A stretch of 14,934 nt of DNA from contig JAFPLG010000028.1 in assembly GCA_017402895.1 (NCBI GenBank), positions 1 to 14,934 on the forward strand, in the 5' to 3' direction. Under the pieces are notes generated by a model. That model was not told the DNA's origin. It saw only the letters and a list, made by a program, of their open reading frames with translations, and did no database searches. This document shows, piece by piece, positions 1 to 7,270 of this stretch. A program made the translations under genes and the position numbers. How positions within the stretch are numbered: the stretch's first letter is position 1; each line of letters starts with the position of its first letter. Origin of the DNA: Paludibacteraceae bacterium (GTDB taxonomy: Bacteria > Bacteroidota > Bacteroidia > Bacteroidales > Paludibacteraceae).

Positions 1-822
1 CGTCTGGCAAAACGTTTGATTTCGGGTGTTGATATCTGGCTGAACACCCCGACCCGTCCTCTCGAGGCATCGGGTACATCGGGTGAGAAAGCGCAGATGA
101 ACGGCGTGCTCAACTTCTCCGTGAAAGACGGATGGTGGTACGAGGGTTACGTAGAAGGCGCAGGTTGGGCACTGACCGACAAGCGTACGTACGAGAATCA
201 AGCTCACCAAGACCAATTGGATGCCGCTACGATCTACCAGATGCTGGAGAACGAGATTATCCCGATGTACTATGCAAAGAATGCCAAGGGATACTCGCCA
301 CAGTGGATTCAGACGATCAAGAACTCGGTAACCAAGATTACGCCGCGCTTCACCATGAAGCGTATGCTCGACGACTACTTCGATCGTTTCTACAACAAAC
401 TACAGAAACGTCATGCCCTGCTCATCAAAGACAACTACAAAGTTGCCCGCGAGATTGCAGCATGGAAAGAGAATATGGTTGAGCACTGGGACGGCATCGA
501 GGTATGCAACGTAGAAATGCCTGATTTCAACGAACTGAACGTAGGTGACAACGTACGTATTGCCGTAGAACTGGACACCCACGATCTGAACGACAAGGGC
601 CTGGGTATTGAGTTGGTTGCAATCCGCACCTCTACCCACAACAACGACAAGCTCTACGACCACAAGAACCTGGAGCTGAAGAAAGTCGAAGGCAGTCACC
701 TCTTCTACGAGATCAACTACAAGCTCAACTATGCCGGTGGTATGAAGTTCGGTCTGCGACTCTATCCGAAGAACGATCTCCTGCCCCACCGCATGGACTT
801 CTGTTATGTTCGTTGGATTTAA
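1..822 (+). CDS. glgP: Alpha-glucan (glycogen/maltodextrin) phosphorylase, C-terminal part, 5'-truncated by window edge
   Basis: The frame is open from base 1 and ends at TAA 820-822, giving 273 codons. The family (TIGR02094-type alpha-glucan phosphorylase) is usually about 850 residues, so roughly two thirds lies outside the window. The enzyme releases glucose-1-phosphate from alpha-1,4-glucans in the cytoplasm, using pyridoxal phosphate. The core motif is visible at residues 21-44 of the fragment (LEASGTSGEK, then MNG and DGWWYEGY). By alignment with the SGTxxMK motif of classical phosphorylases, Lys30 (bases 88-90) should be the PLP-bearing lysine. The last 110 or so residues (from about NVEMPDFNEL) are a beta-rich extension ending MDFCYVRWI, which I know from Bacteroidota members of the family. 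A strong terminator follows 18 bp after the stop. Identification is confident; the N-terminus and promoter are not visible. Confidence 0.93.
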   Translation, partial: RLAKRLISGVDIWLNTPTRPLEASGTSGEKAQMNGVLNFSVKDGWWYEGYVEGAGWALTDKRTYENQAHQDQLDAATIYQMLENEIIPMYYAKNAKGYSPQWIQTIKNSVTKITPRFTMKRMLDDYFDRFYNKLQKRHALLIKDNYKVAREIAAWKENMVEHWDGIEVCNVEMPDFNELNVGDNVRIAVELDTHDLNDKGLGIELVAIRTSTHNNDKLYDHKNLELKKVEGSHLFYEINYKLNYAGGMKFGLRLYPKNDLLPHRMDFCYVRWI

Positions 823-839
823 TCCGATGAAACCGAAAG

Positions 840-874
840 AAAAAGAGTACTCACGCCGAGTACTCTTTTTTTTT
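840..874. terminator. Bidirectional intrinsic terminator between convergent genes
   Basis: A perfect 13-bp inverted repeat (arms 840-852 and 858-870, core AGAGTACTC / GAGTACTCT) encloses a 5-nt loop ACGCC. Rightward it is followed by a T run to 874. Leftward the transcript reads a T-rich tail (TTTTTCTTTC). It sits between the glgP stop (822) and the stop of the minus-strand DUF5686 gene (877), so it can end both convergent transcripts. Confidence 0.9.
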
Positions 875-876
875 GC

Positions 877-3228
877 TTATAGCCCAAGATGAATGCGGAA
901 TCGCATCGCCCATCTGGGATTAGGCACCTCCGAATGAATGTCGGGCGTCAGTCGCCATACGGAATACAGATCACACACGCGCAAGATATTACCTATACCT
1001 ACACCCAATTCCGCATAGAGCTGATGCGGTTGACTGCTAATAGCCGATTGCTGACTGCTTCTATAACCGTAGGCGATTTTCGTTTCTACCAGTTCCCGCA
1101 GCCGGAGATAACGCACGCCGGGAATCAGATTAAATAAGACACCCTGGCCATTCCATTCGGCATGCAAAGCCACGTAACGATCTGCCACGATCTCTCCATT
1201 ATGCAGCAACGTGAATCGGTAGGGATCATAGGCATATCCCTGGTTGCCGGAAGCCTGCCAAAGCATCGGCGACGGCACACGGCCAAAGATCCAACCGGCC
1301 TGAAGCGCATAACTCAGCGTTCCACCCATACCCAGCGATGCATGCTGGGTCAACATCATTCGCAGATGGGCATAGAGTTGATGTCCCTCGTCTGGACGCT
1401 TATACGAACCAAACTCTGTTCCCAGATAGAGTACGGGGTAACGCGGGCTATAACTATACTTTCTGCGGAAATAACCGTCATGTTTCTTCTCGCCCCACCC
1501 CAAACGGGCAATAAAACTGAGCGACTCGTAGCGATAGTCGTCCATCCACCCCACACGCACATAGGTCTGTGTCTCCAGCATATCAGTCCAATCAGCCTCC
1601 CAGTGCAACTGAGCCTGACGCTGCCGCATAGCAGTATTCACACAGAAACTATCACGTCGCAGTGCCTCGAAAGCATACGAGGTAAAGTCCATTAATCGCA
1701 GACCCGCACTATTCTCTCGCATCAGCCGCGAGAAGTCATCTACTTCGGTCCATACGTAGTGGTCCTGATATTCCAGACGCATGATATTCCGGCGCGGTGT
1801 AGGCAGTTGCCAACTCACTCTACCGAGCCCTTTGAATCGTCTATCTCGCCAACCATATCCCACAGCCGCTTCAAGCGACACGTTGCGCCATAGTTTCTCG
1901 TTGGTTCGGAACGGCAACCCCACATGTACACCTTCCTGTTGATTCACCTGAAGGATCTCCTGCACATGGCCTATATCCACGCATGTGCCAGTAGGGATAT
2001 AACCCGTCATCGCTATCGTAGCAAACCATGTCGCCGTTCGCACGAGAGGCGTCTGAAGCAACGAATCCATCGGAGAATTCACAATAGAGTCCGCTTCTAC
2101 AGAAAGCGATGTTTCTGATGCTACAGATGCCGTCTGTCGTAGCGAGTGTTCGATGAGCACCGTAGGAAACACATGCGTCGTGTCCGTCTTTACCGCAAAG
2201 TCCAGCAAGGTGGATATTTGTTCTTCTTGCAAGGTATGGTCACTGGCAAACGTCTGACGGATATGCAGGTTGCTCAGGTAGTTCACATTCGTCTGAGCTG
2301 GAACCGATGCTTCCAGTTCCGAAATGGCGCAAGTGGCAGAGTCGATATGTAGAGAACCATCGAACGTAGCATAGTACGGATTGCGGGTTCGGAAATGCAC
2401 AATATATTCTTTCCCGCGATCCGTCAGCAGGGAGTCGGCCAGATAGTACTTGTAATAAGTCGTGCCATTCGATGCCAACGGAGAGATAAAGGGGTGGTCC
2501 AATATATAGATTGTCGTAGCATAGAAATTCAGGTTACCCTGGATTGATAGCAACGACGAATAATCTGTTTCACTGAGTATCAGGGCTTGACACATCTGAT
2601 CGTTAGCCGGAATCATCTGCTGGCCCTGCAAGCGGAAGGATTGCGTCTCGCGATACAGAGGCATCAGATACGTACTGTCAGCCTGCATCACCAAACCGGG
2701 CTCAAGATTTCGCCAAAAAGATTTCTCCAAGTGGCGACGACGAATATGCGAGACATACAATTCCCGCGTCCGCTGACCGGCAACCACCTCGCTCCGCAAC
2801 ATTCGATCGTTTTCCGCTCGTCGTGACCTCACTTGAGCCAGTAGCGGCAGAGCGGGGTTTTCTCCGGGAATAGCCAGCACCTCTTCCAGCATCGACACTT
2901 TCTCCTTGAGCACCACCTGAATACCCGCCATAGCGCCTGGCTCTATTTCATAACGCTGGGTGTGATAGCCCACTGCAGAAAAGACCAACTGCATCTTGGC
3001 TCGCAAGTCCACGCGCAACGCAAAAGCGCCGGTTTCATCGGTAGAAGTTCCTATCTTCGTTCCTCGAAAATGAATATTGACACCTCCGACAGGCGCACCC
3101 GTCAGTTCGGAAAAGACTTCTCCCACAATAATCGTCTCTTCGGCTCGCAGAGACGAAAACGCAAACGTGAAAACAACAAGCAGAAGCCATAGTCCCCACC
3201 GAAAGGCGTATGTCCGTTCATTTCTCAT
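877..3228 (-). CDS. DUF5686-type outer-membrane protein with N-terminal carboxypeptidase-regulatory-like domain
   Basis: A protein of 783 residues. Residues 1-29 form a signal peptide (basic MRNER, hydrophobic WLLLVVFTFAF, likely cleavage after SLRA). Residues about 33-110 form a CarboxypepD_reg-like beta-sandwich (IVGEVFSELTGAPVGGVNI, STDETGAF, VVLKEK). The rest matches the DUF5686 pattern, with many alternating aromatic/polar strands toward the C-terminus and a terminal strand ending RFRIHLGL, as expected for an outer-membrane beta-barrel. Function of the family is unknown. The ATG (3226-3228) overlaps the xerD stop by 4 bp (ATGA), so translation is probably coupled. Residues 724-733 (SSQQSAISSQ) come from a 7-bp DNA repeat, described separately. 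Family call confident, role unknown. Confidence 0.85.
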   Translation of the reverse strand: MRNERTYAFRWGLWLLLVVFTFAFSSLRAEETIIVGEVFSELTGAPVGGVNIHFRGTKIGTSTDETGAFALRVDLRAKMQLVFSAVGYHTQRYEIEPGAMAGIQVVLKEKVSMLEEVLAIPGENPALPLLAQVRSRRAENDRMLRSEVVAGQRTRELYVSHIRRRHLEKSFWRNLEPGLVMQADSTYLMPLYRETQSFRLQGQQMIPANDQMCQALILSETDYSSLLSIQGNLNFYATTIYILDHPFISPLASNGTTYYKYYLADSLLTDRGKEYIVHFRTRNPYYATFDGSLHIDSATCAISELEASVPAQTNVNYLSNLHIRQTFASDHTLQEEQISTLLDFAVKTDTTHVFPTVLIEHSLRQTASVASETSLSVEADSIVNSPMDSLLQTPLVRTATWFATIAMTGYIPTGTCVDIGHVQEILQVNQQEGVHVGLPFRTNEKLWRNVSLEAAVGYGWRDRRFKGLGRVSWQLPTPRRNIMRLEYQDHYVWTEVDDFSRLMRENSAGLRLMDFTSYAFEALRRDSFCVNTAMRQRQAQLHWEADWTDMLETQTYVRVGWMDDYRYESLSFIARLGWGEKKHDGYFRRKYSYSPRYPVLYLGTEFGSYKRPDEGHQLYAHLRMMLTQHASLGMGGTLSYALQAGWIFGRVPSPMLWQASGNQGYAYDPYRFTLLHNGEIVADRYVALHAEWNGQGVLFNLIPGVRYLRLRELVETKIAYGYRSSQQSAISSQPHQLYAELGVGIGNILRVCDLYSVWRLTPDIHSEVPNPRWAMRFRIHLGL
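1032..1059. repeat. In-gene heptamer array (unit GACTGCT on + strand)
   Basis: Four contiguous 7-mers on the + strand: GACTGCT, AATAGCC, GATTGCT, GACTGCT. It lies inside the DUF5686 gene near its C-terminus. Read on the minus strand the unit AGCAGTC has no stop codon in any frame; the diverged third copy (GGCTATT) creates one TAG out of frame. Three units make seven codons, which gives the 7-residue protein periodicity SSQQSAI / SSQPHQL. Confidence 0.7.
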
Positions 3229-4121
3229 CTCTCTTTCTGGTTGGCCGGGTGATAAGCAAGAATAGCACGTCTGAGGTCCTGGACTTCGACATGGGTATAT
3301 ATCTCGGTAGTTGTGATGTCTTCATGACCGAGCAATTGCTGTATGATGCGCAGGTCTGCTCCATTCTGAAGCATATGGGTAGCAAACGAATGACGCAAAG
3401 TGTGCGGAGAGATATTCTTCCGTATACCTGCCGCTTGGCATAGCCGCTTGATAATCGTGAAAACCATAACGCGCGTCAAGGGAGCACCCCTACGATTCAA
3501 AAACGCATAGTCTTCCGAACCGGGAGATATAGGCCACAACGCTCTATCTTGGAGCCAATACTGAAACCACTTTTCCGCTACAGGCGAGATAGGTACCAGT
3601 CGTTGTTTGGAGCCCTTACCCTCGATGAGCATATAGTGTTCCGAACGATAAATATTGCTCAGTTTCAGAGCCGTCAGTTCGCTCACGCGCAGACCACTAC
3701 CATAGAGCATTTCGATGATGGCGCGATTTCGATGGCCTTCGTGTGAACTAAGATCAATTGCACCAACGAGTTGGTCTATCTCCTCAACAGAGAGCACTTC
3801 GGGCAGATGTACTTCCTTACGCGGTCCCTCAAGCAACTCGGAAGGATCTTGGTCAATATAGTTATGATAGAGCAAAAAGCGATAGAACGAACGAACTCCG
3901 GACAAGATACGTGCCTGGGAACGTGCATTCGTGTCCGTCGAGAAGGTATCTCGAACGAAATCATGCAATTGGTCAAGCGTGGCGTGTACGGGATCGACAG
4001 ACTGTCGAATGAAATAGGAGAAGAGCTTGTCTATATCGCGTTCGTATGCCTGAACGGTGTTTTCCGACAATCCCCGTTCCATCCTTAGATACATCCGATA
4101 TGTCTTCCGGATATCACTCAT
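3225..4121 (-). CDS. xerD: Site-specific tyrosine recombinase XerD
   Basis: A protein of 298 residues, the normal length for XerC/XerD, which resolve chromosome dimers at dif near the division septum. Residues about 4-90 form the SAM-like core-binding domain (YLRMERGLSENTVQAYERDI). The catalytic domain shows all expected residues: Arg145 (SGLRVSEL), Lys172 (GKGSKQR), His240 and Arg243 (HTLRHSFATH), His266 (LLGHEDITTT) and nucleophile Tyr275 (EIYTH). The start at ATG 4119-4121 is chosen because the frame upstream overlaps the preceding gene and has no recombinase similarity. This start overlaps the lipoprotein stop by 8 bp (ATGAGTGA). The stop TGA 3225-3227 overlaps the next ATG. XerD rather than XerC is inferred from overall pattern; XerC remains possible. 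Confidence 0.9.
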   Translation of the reverse strand: MSDIRKTYRMYLRMERGLSENTVQAYERDIDKLFSYFIRQSVDPVHATLDQLHDFVRDTFSTDTNARSQARILSGVRSFYRFLLYHNYIDQDPSELLEGPRKEVHLPEVLSVEEIDQLVGAIDLSSHEGHRNRAIIEMLYGSGLRVSELTALKLSNIYRSEHYMLIEGKGSKQRLVPISPVAEKWFQYWLQDRALWPISPGSEDYAFLNRRGAPLTRVMVFTIIKRLCQAAGIRKNISPHTLRHSFATHMLQNGADLRIIQQLLGHEDITTTEIYTHVEVQDLRRAILAYHPANQKER

Positions 4122-4650
4122 CCTGTTTCGTTGAGAGAGGTCCTTGAAAATGCGCATCATACGTCTCGCGCCCGTGATAAAGCGTAAAACGAATATCCAC
4201 GATTCCATCGGCCGTATCGCGCACTTCCATCCTGCCGGAATCCATCAGCGTGATACTCGTCAGAGCACCATCGGCGACCTGTAGTAGATACGTACCCGTT
4301 GGCAGGCCTTCATAGTTCTTGCCGGGCAAGAAGCTGAATTGTTCACCCGTAGTTCCCGTTGTGTAACTGCCCGGGCTCAGCAGGGAATCCGTCACAAAGA
4401 TATCCGATAGATACAAGTTGTAGCCCGAACCCCGCATACGATATGCAGAATCCAGTTCCAGACCGGCAGAATAGAGGTCGAGCGACAGAACGGAAGCCTG
4501 TATGGAATCGTAGCACTGGCCATGAGCCTCCACATAGGCTTTAGCATATTCCTTGGGCGCCACAGGTTGCGGAGAGGGATTATACGGATTGCAAGACGCG
4601 ACCAGTAAACCCCAAACAGTATTCAATATAAGAAGGTAACCTTTTTTCAC
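4114..4650 (-). CDS. Small lipoprotein of unknown function, GTG start
   Basis: A protein of 178 residues with a lipoprotein signal peptide: KK, a hydrophobic stretch, and lipobox LVASC with Cys20 as the lipidated residue. The mature part is about 158 residues. It looks beta-rich and contains the segments YNLYLSD, LPTGTYLLQVADG and VDIRFTLYHGRETYDAHFQGPL, which resembles the alternating strand pattern of small Bacteroidota lipoproteins; I do not recognise a named family. No acidic surface-export signal follows the cysteine (NPYNPS). The start is GTG 4648-4650, in the same frame as the upstream permease and one codon after its TGA; no better start exists before the signal peptide. It lies in the rbfA-permease-xerD cluster. 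Confidence 0.75.
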   Translation of the reverse strand: MKKGYLLILNTVWGLLVASCNPYNPSPQPVAPKEYAKAYVEAHGQCYDSIQASVLSLDLYSAGLELDSAYRMRGSGYNLYLSDIFVTDSLLSPGSYTTGTTGEQFSFLPGKNYEGLPTGTYLLQVADGALTSITLMDSGRMEVRDTADGIVDIRFTLYHGRETYDAHFQGPLSTKQDE

Positions 4651-4673
4651 TTTTCACCTTTCAACTTTCAATT
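4646..4673. repeat. Heptamer array at permease/lipoprotein junction (unit TTCAATT family)
   Basis: Four contiguous 7-mers. On the minus strand they read AATTGAA, AGTTGAA, AGGTGAA, AAGTGAA. The array encodes the last residues of the permease (LKVER), supplies its TGA stop (4654-4656), and supplies the GTG start of the lipoprotein (4648-4650). Confidence 0.75.
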
Positions 4674-5877
4674 TATAGGAGGGATACCACGCTGCCACAA
4701 ATCCAAGCAACAACACAACAGCCATCACCAGCAGCACGTCACCCCACTGGAGCAGAACGGGATAGGCAGACAGGATATAGTCGTCACCTGATCCCAACTT
4801 GATAAATCCGAAATGTTGCTGGAGCAGACATAGTGTCACACCTAAGACAACACCCACTAACGCACCCAGTATACTGATCAGCCATCCCTCCACGAGGAAA
4901 ATGCGGCGGATCTGGCCGGGCGTAGCACCCAGGTTGCTAAGTATGCGAATATCCTCGGTTTTATCGATGATAAGCATCGTGAGCGATGATATGATATTAA
5001 AACTGGCTACGATCAAGATAAACACCATCAAAAGAATGGTCAGTAGCTTCTCTACGCCAAACATCCGAAAGAAATCCTCCTGCTGTTCGTAGCGATTGAG
5101 TACGCGATAGTCGGAGCCCAGAAGTTGCTGTATCTCACGCTGCGTACGATCAATCGCCAATGGCGTCTTCAGACTCAGATTGAGCGAAGTAACAGTTAGG
5201 CTGTCATAATCATAGAGCCGGCGCACCAATGGCAAGGAAACCAGCATAACATGATCGTCATACTGAATCTGATTGACAGCAAATATACCGGAAATATAGG
5301 TATGTTCCCGACGCAGGCTCTTGTCAGGGCGCATCATATTGATACGCCCGATACGTTTAGGGGCGAAAATATAGAGAGGTTCTACGAAGTGGGCGCCCAC
5401 GCCCATAGTACTAGCCAACCCACGGCCCATAACCGTTCGCTCAAACCCACCTTCGTCCTGCACACAAAAGACACCGTCCGTAATAATCGAGTCAATATGC
5501 GTTGCACGGGCAAACACCGAGTCAACCCCCATCAATTGGGCGGGCGTCTGCTTGTCGTTGTAGCGCACCATAGCCGTATTCTCGACCACTTCGGCCAGAC
5601 AATCGATCTCAGAATAACTGCGAAGTTGCTGTATCTCCTTTGCATCGGTCCGAAAGGTCTTCCCGCTTGCGGCCACCACCTGTAGTTGAGGGTCAAACTG
5701 CGAGAACATATGCTCTATTACGCTACCGAAGCCGTTCATCACCGAGAGCACACATATCATAGCAGCAGCTACCACGGCTACCGCAGCAGCCGAGACACCC
5801 GATACGATATTGATCGCATTTACTCGTTTGCGCGAGAACAAGTAGCGCCAGGCGATATGCAACTCCAGTTTTGCCAT
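4654..5877 (-). CDS. FtsX/LolC-LolE-type ABC transporter permease
   Basis: A protein of 407 residues with the MacB/LolE topology: TM1 about 21-47, a large periplasmic domain about 50-270, then TM2 about 277-303, TM3 about 332-354 and TM4 about 378-398. The opening (LELHIAWRYLFSRKRVNAINIVSGVS) and the cytoplasmic coupling segment (DKTEDIRILSNLGATPGQIRRIFLVEG, residues 305-331) are characteristic of LolC/E lipoprotein-release permeases. Release of outer-membrane lipoproteins is therefore a reasonable guess, but no LolD ATPase is in the window, so the substrate is inferred. The gene starts 5 bp after rbfA ends. The C-terminal residues LKVER are encoded by the 7-bp array and may not be ancestral. 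Confidence 0.85.
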   Translation of the reverse strand: MAKLELHIAWRYLFSRKRVNAINIVSGVSAAAVAVVAAAMICVLSVMNGFGSVIEHMFSQFDPQLQVVAASGKTFRTDAKEIQQLRSYSEIDCLAEVVENTAMVRYNDKQTPAQLMGVDSVFARATHIDSIITDGVFCVQDEGGFERTVMGRGLASTMGVGAHFVEPLYIFAPKRIGRINMMRPDKSLRREHTYISGIFAVNQIQYDDHVMLVSLPLVRRLYDYDSLTVTSLNLSLKTPLAIDRTQREIQQLLGSDYRVLNRYEQQEDFFRMFGVEKLLTILLMVFILIVASFNIISSLTMLIIDKTEDIRILSNLGATPGQIRRIFLVEGWLISILGALVGVVLGVTLCLLQQHFGFIKLGSGDDYILSAYPVLLQWGDVLLVMAVVLLLGFVAAWYPSYKLKVER

Positions 5878-5882
5878 TAGCT

Positions 5883-6218
5883 CTATGCCTTTAGCAACTC
5901 ATCAATATGCTCAAGTCGGTCTATCGTCTCATCCAGATGGAAACGCAGCTCCGGTATGATGCGCAACTGATGACGCTCGAGTTGTCCGAGTTCGCCGCGC
6001 AACTTATGCGCATTCTCCTCGATGAGCTGCATCGTCTCGCTCACTTTGTCCTGCGGGAAGACCGACACGTAGATTTGTGCTATCGACAAGTCGGGCGACA
6101 CACGCACCTCGCTCACCGAGATAAGGGTGCTGTGAAGCGTGCGCGCAAAGCGAAGCAGGATATCACTCATATCCTTCTGGATCAGGCGCGCGATTTTATG
6201 TTGACGTGTAGATTCCAT
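5883..6218 (-). CDS. rbfA: Ribosome-binding factor A
   Basis: A protein of 111 residues, standard length. RbfA is a KH-fold factor that binds the 16S rRNA 5' region and helps mature the 30S subunit. Recognisable segments are the N-terminal helix (RQHKIARLIQKDMSDIL), SVSEVRVSPDLSIAQIYVSVF in the centre, and LRIIPELRFHLDETIDRLEHIDELL at the C-terminus. It is followed at 5 bp by the FtsX-type permease and preceded by rpmH at 89 bp. No clear TAnnTTTG box lies directly upstream, so transcription may come from rpmH read-through. Confidence 0.93.
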   Translation of the reverse strand: MESTRQHKIARLIQKDMSDILLRFARTLHSTLISVSEVRVSPDLSIAQIYVSVFPQDKVSETMQLIEENAHKLRGELGQLERHQLRIIPELRFHLDETIDRLEHIDELLKA

Positions 6219-6246
6219 ACGTAATCGTTATTTATTAACAAAATTC

Positions 6247-6274
6247 GGGAAAGGAGACCACGGTCTCTTTTCCC
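6247..6274. terminator. Hairpin between rpmH and rbfA, possible partial terminator/attenuator
   Basis: A 13-bp inverted repeat with arms 6247-6259 and 6262-6274. In minus-strand RNA, the direction of the flanking genes, one A.C mismatch interrupts the stem, followed by GAATTTTGTTAATAAATAA, a weak U-rich tail. In plus-strand RNA the same position is a G.U pair. It may limit read-through from rpmH into rbfA. Termination strength cannot be judged by eye. Confidence 0.45.
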
Positions 6275-6307
6275 TATTTCATTACTTACTAATAAGAAGG
6301 CTGTGCC

Positions 6308-6466
6308 TTAAAATTTGTGGCGACCCTCGTCAGCCACGGTCAGTTTCTTACGTCCTTTAGCACGACGAGCTGCGAGCACGCGGCGACCGTTTGCAGTTGC
6401 CATACGCTCCAGGAAGCCGTGTTTGTTACGACGCTTGCGCTGCGATGGTTGAAATGTACGTTTCAT
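6308..6466 (-). CDS. rpmH: 50S ribosomal protein L34
   Basis: A 52-residue very basic protein, [18 protein letters not shown] onward, ending DEGRHKF. This is the full-length L34 signature ([32 protein letters not shown]). Start ATG 6464-6466, stop TAA 6308-6310. It has a good Bacteroidota promoter about 90 bp upstream (6553-6584) and is probably the first gene of the leftward rbfA cluster. Confidence 0.97.
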   Translation of the reverse strand: MKRTFQPSQRKRRNKHGFLERMATANGRRVLAARRAKGRKKLTVADEGRHKF

Positions 6467-6518
6467 AGTGTTGTTTATTTAGTGCCCCCTCACGAGGACG
6501 ATTTTAGCTATAAAAATC

Positions 6519-6541
6519 CGCCCTCAAATCGAGCAAGGGCG
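6519..6541 (-). promoter_or_regulatory. Possible leader hairpin in the rpmH 5' UTR
   Basis: In the rpmH leader the arms CGCCCT and AGGGCG (6 bp) enclose an 11-nt loop and are followed by GGATTTTTA. This could be an attenuator-like or autoregulatory element of the ribosomal protein gene, or a chance stem; the evidence is only the inverted repeat and its position. Confidence 0.3.
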
Positions 6542-6552
6542 AAAAGCGGGTG

Positions 6553-6584
6553 CAAAGGTACTGCTTTTTTTTGGAATACACAAA
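6553..6584 (-). promoter_or_regulatory. Bacteroidota-type promoter of rpmH
   Basis: On the minus strand, -33 box TTTG (6581-6584), 20-nt spacer, -7 box TACCTTTG (6553-6560), matching the primary sigma-factor consensus TTTG-N19-21-TAnnTTTG. Transcription would start near 6546, giving a leader of about 80 nt. Confidence 0.85.
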
Positions 6585-6606
6585 TTTTTTGTACATTTTT
6601 TGATTA

Positions 6607-6634
6607 TTTTCAAATTCCATTTTCGATTTTCAAT
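6607..6634. repeat. Degenerate heptamer array upstream of recO
   Basis: Four consecutive 7-mers on the + strand: TTTTCAA, ATTCCAT, TTTCGAT, TTTCAAT. They share the spacing of a central TTC/TTTC core. The array spans the position expected for the recO -33 box (6620-6623). It is more diverged than the arrays at 8666 and 4646. Confidence 0.45.
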
Positions 6635-6651
6635 ATTTTTTTGTACTTTTG
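6620..6651 (+). promoter_or_regulatory. Promoter of recO
   Basis: The -7 box TACTTTTG (6644-6651) matches TAnnTTTG exactly. At 20-nt spacing the -33 box is TTTT (6620-6623), three of four bases of TTTG. The start codon is at 6677, giving a leader of about 20 nt. Confidence 0.7.
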
Positions 6652-6676
6652 TACCCGCAATTTATCCAATATTCGC

Positions 6677-7270
6677 ATGTATACCACTACGGCTATCGTT
6701 CTGCAACTACGTGCGCACTCGGATAGAGCGCGCATACTGCATGCCTATACGCGTGCAGGCGGGCGCGGCGCGTATATAGTATATGGTATAGGCAGTCACA
6801 AGAAGGGAACCGGGGTGTATACTCCACTCTCGCTGGTTGAGCTCTCGGTTCGCGAAGGCAAGAACGGCAGCATGCCCGTTGTCGAACAAGCCACCCTCAT
6901 CTATACGCCCACACACATTACGACGGATATCCGACGCCAGACCGTTGCGATGTTTCTGAGCGAACTACTCTCGCACACACTCTACCAGCCCATGCAAGAC
7001 GAACCGTTATTCGACTACCTGATGACTGTCGTAGAAGACCTGGATCGCTGTGACGACCCCGAGAACGTGCATCTACGCACTATGCAGGGGCTGGCCGAGC
7101 GGCTGGGCTTCGCCATTAACGAAGAAGAGCACCCGTGGCTGACTCACCAACCCGTCAACAGGACACAGCGACAAGAGCAACTACGCCAATTATGCAGTTA
7201 CTATGCCGACCATGTAGATGGCTGGCAAGAGATGAAGTCGCTGGATATACTTACAGAAGTTTTTGACTAA
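6677..7270 (+). CDS. recO: DNA repair protein RecO, short form
   Basis: A protein of 197 residues. RecO helps RecF and RecR load RecA on SSB-coated single-stranded DNA and anneals strands. Residues about 1-78 form the N-terminal OB-fold (TTAIVLQLRAHSDRARILHAYTRAGGRGAYIVYG). The C-terminal part is helical and ends MKSLDILTEVFD, which matches the end of Bacteroidota RecO proteins. Those are normally about 240 residues; here the stretch between LGFAINEEE (about 143-151) and KSLDIL (187-192) appears shortened. Start ATG 6677 is supported by the TAnnTTTG box just upstream; the open frame further left only runs antisense to rpmH. The stop overlaps the convergent metallophosphoesterase stop by 4 bp. 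Confidence 0.85.
   Translation: MYTTTAIVLQLRAHSDRARILHAYTRAGGRGAYIVYGIGSHKKGTGVYTPLSLVELSVREGKNGSMPVVEQATLIYTPTHITTDIRRQTVAMFLSELLSHTLYQPMQDEPLFDYLMTVVEDLDRCDDPENVHLRTMQGLAERLGFAINEEEHPWLTHQPVNRTQRQEQLRQLCSYYADHVDGWQEMKSLDILTEVFD

Noticed and set aside
6317..6676. Upstream in-frame extension of recO
   Set aside because: It is antisense to rpmH and precedes the TACTTTTG promoter box; RecO similarity begins at the ATG at 6677.
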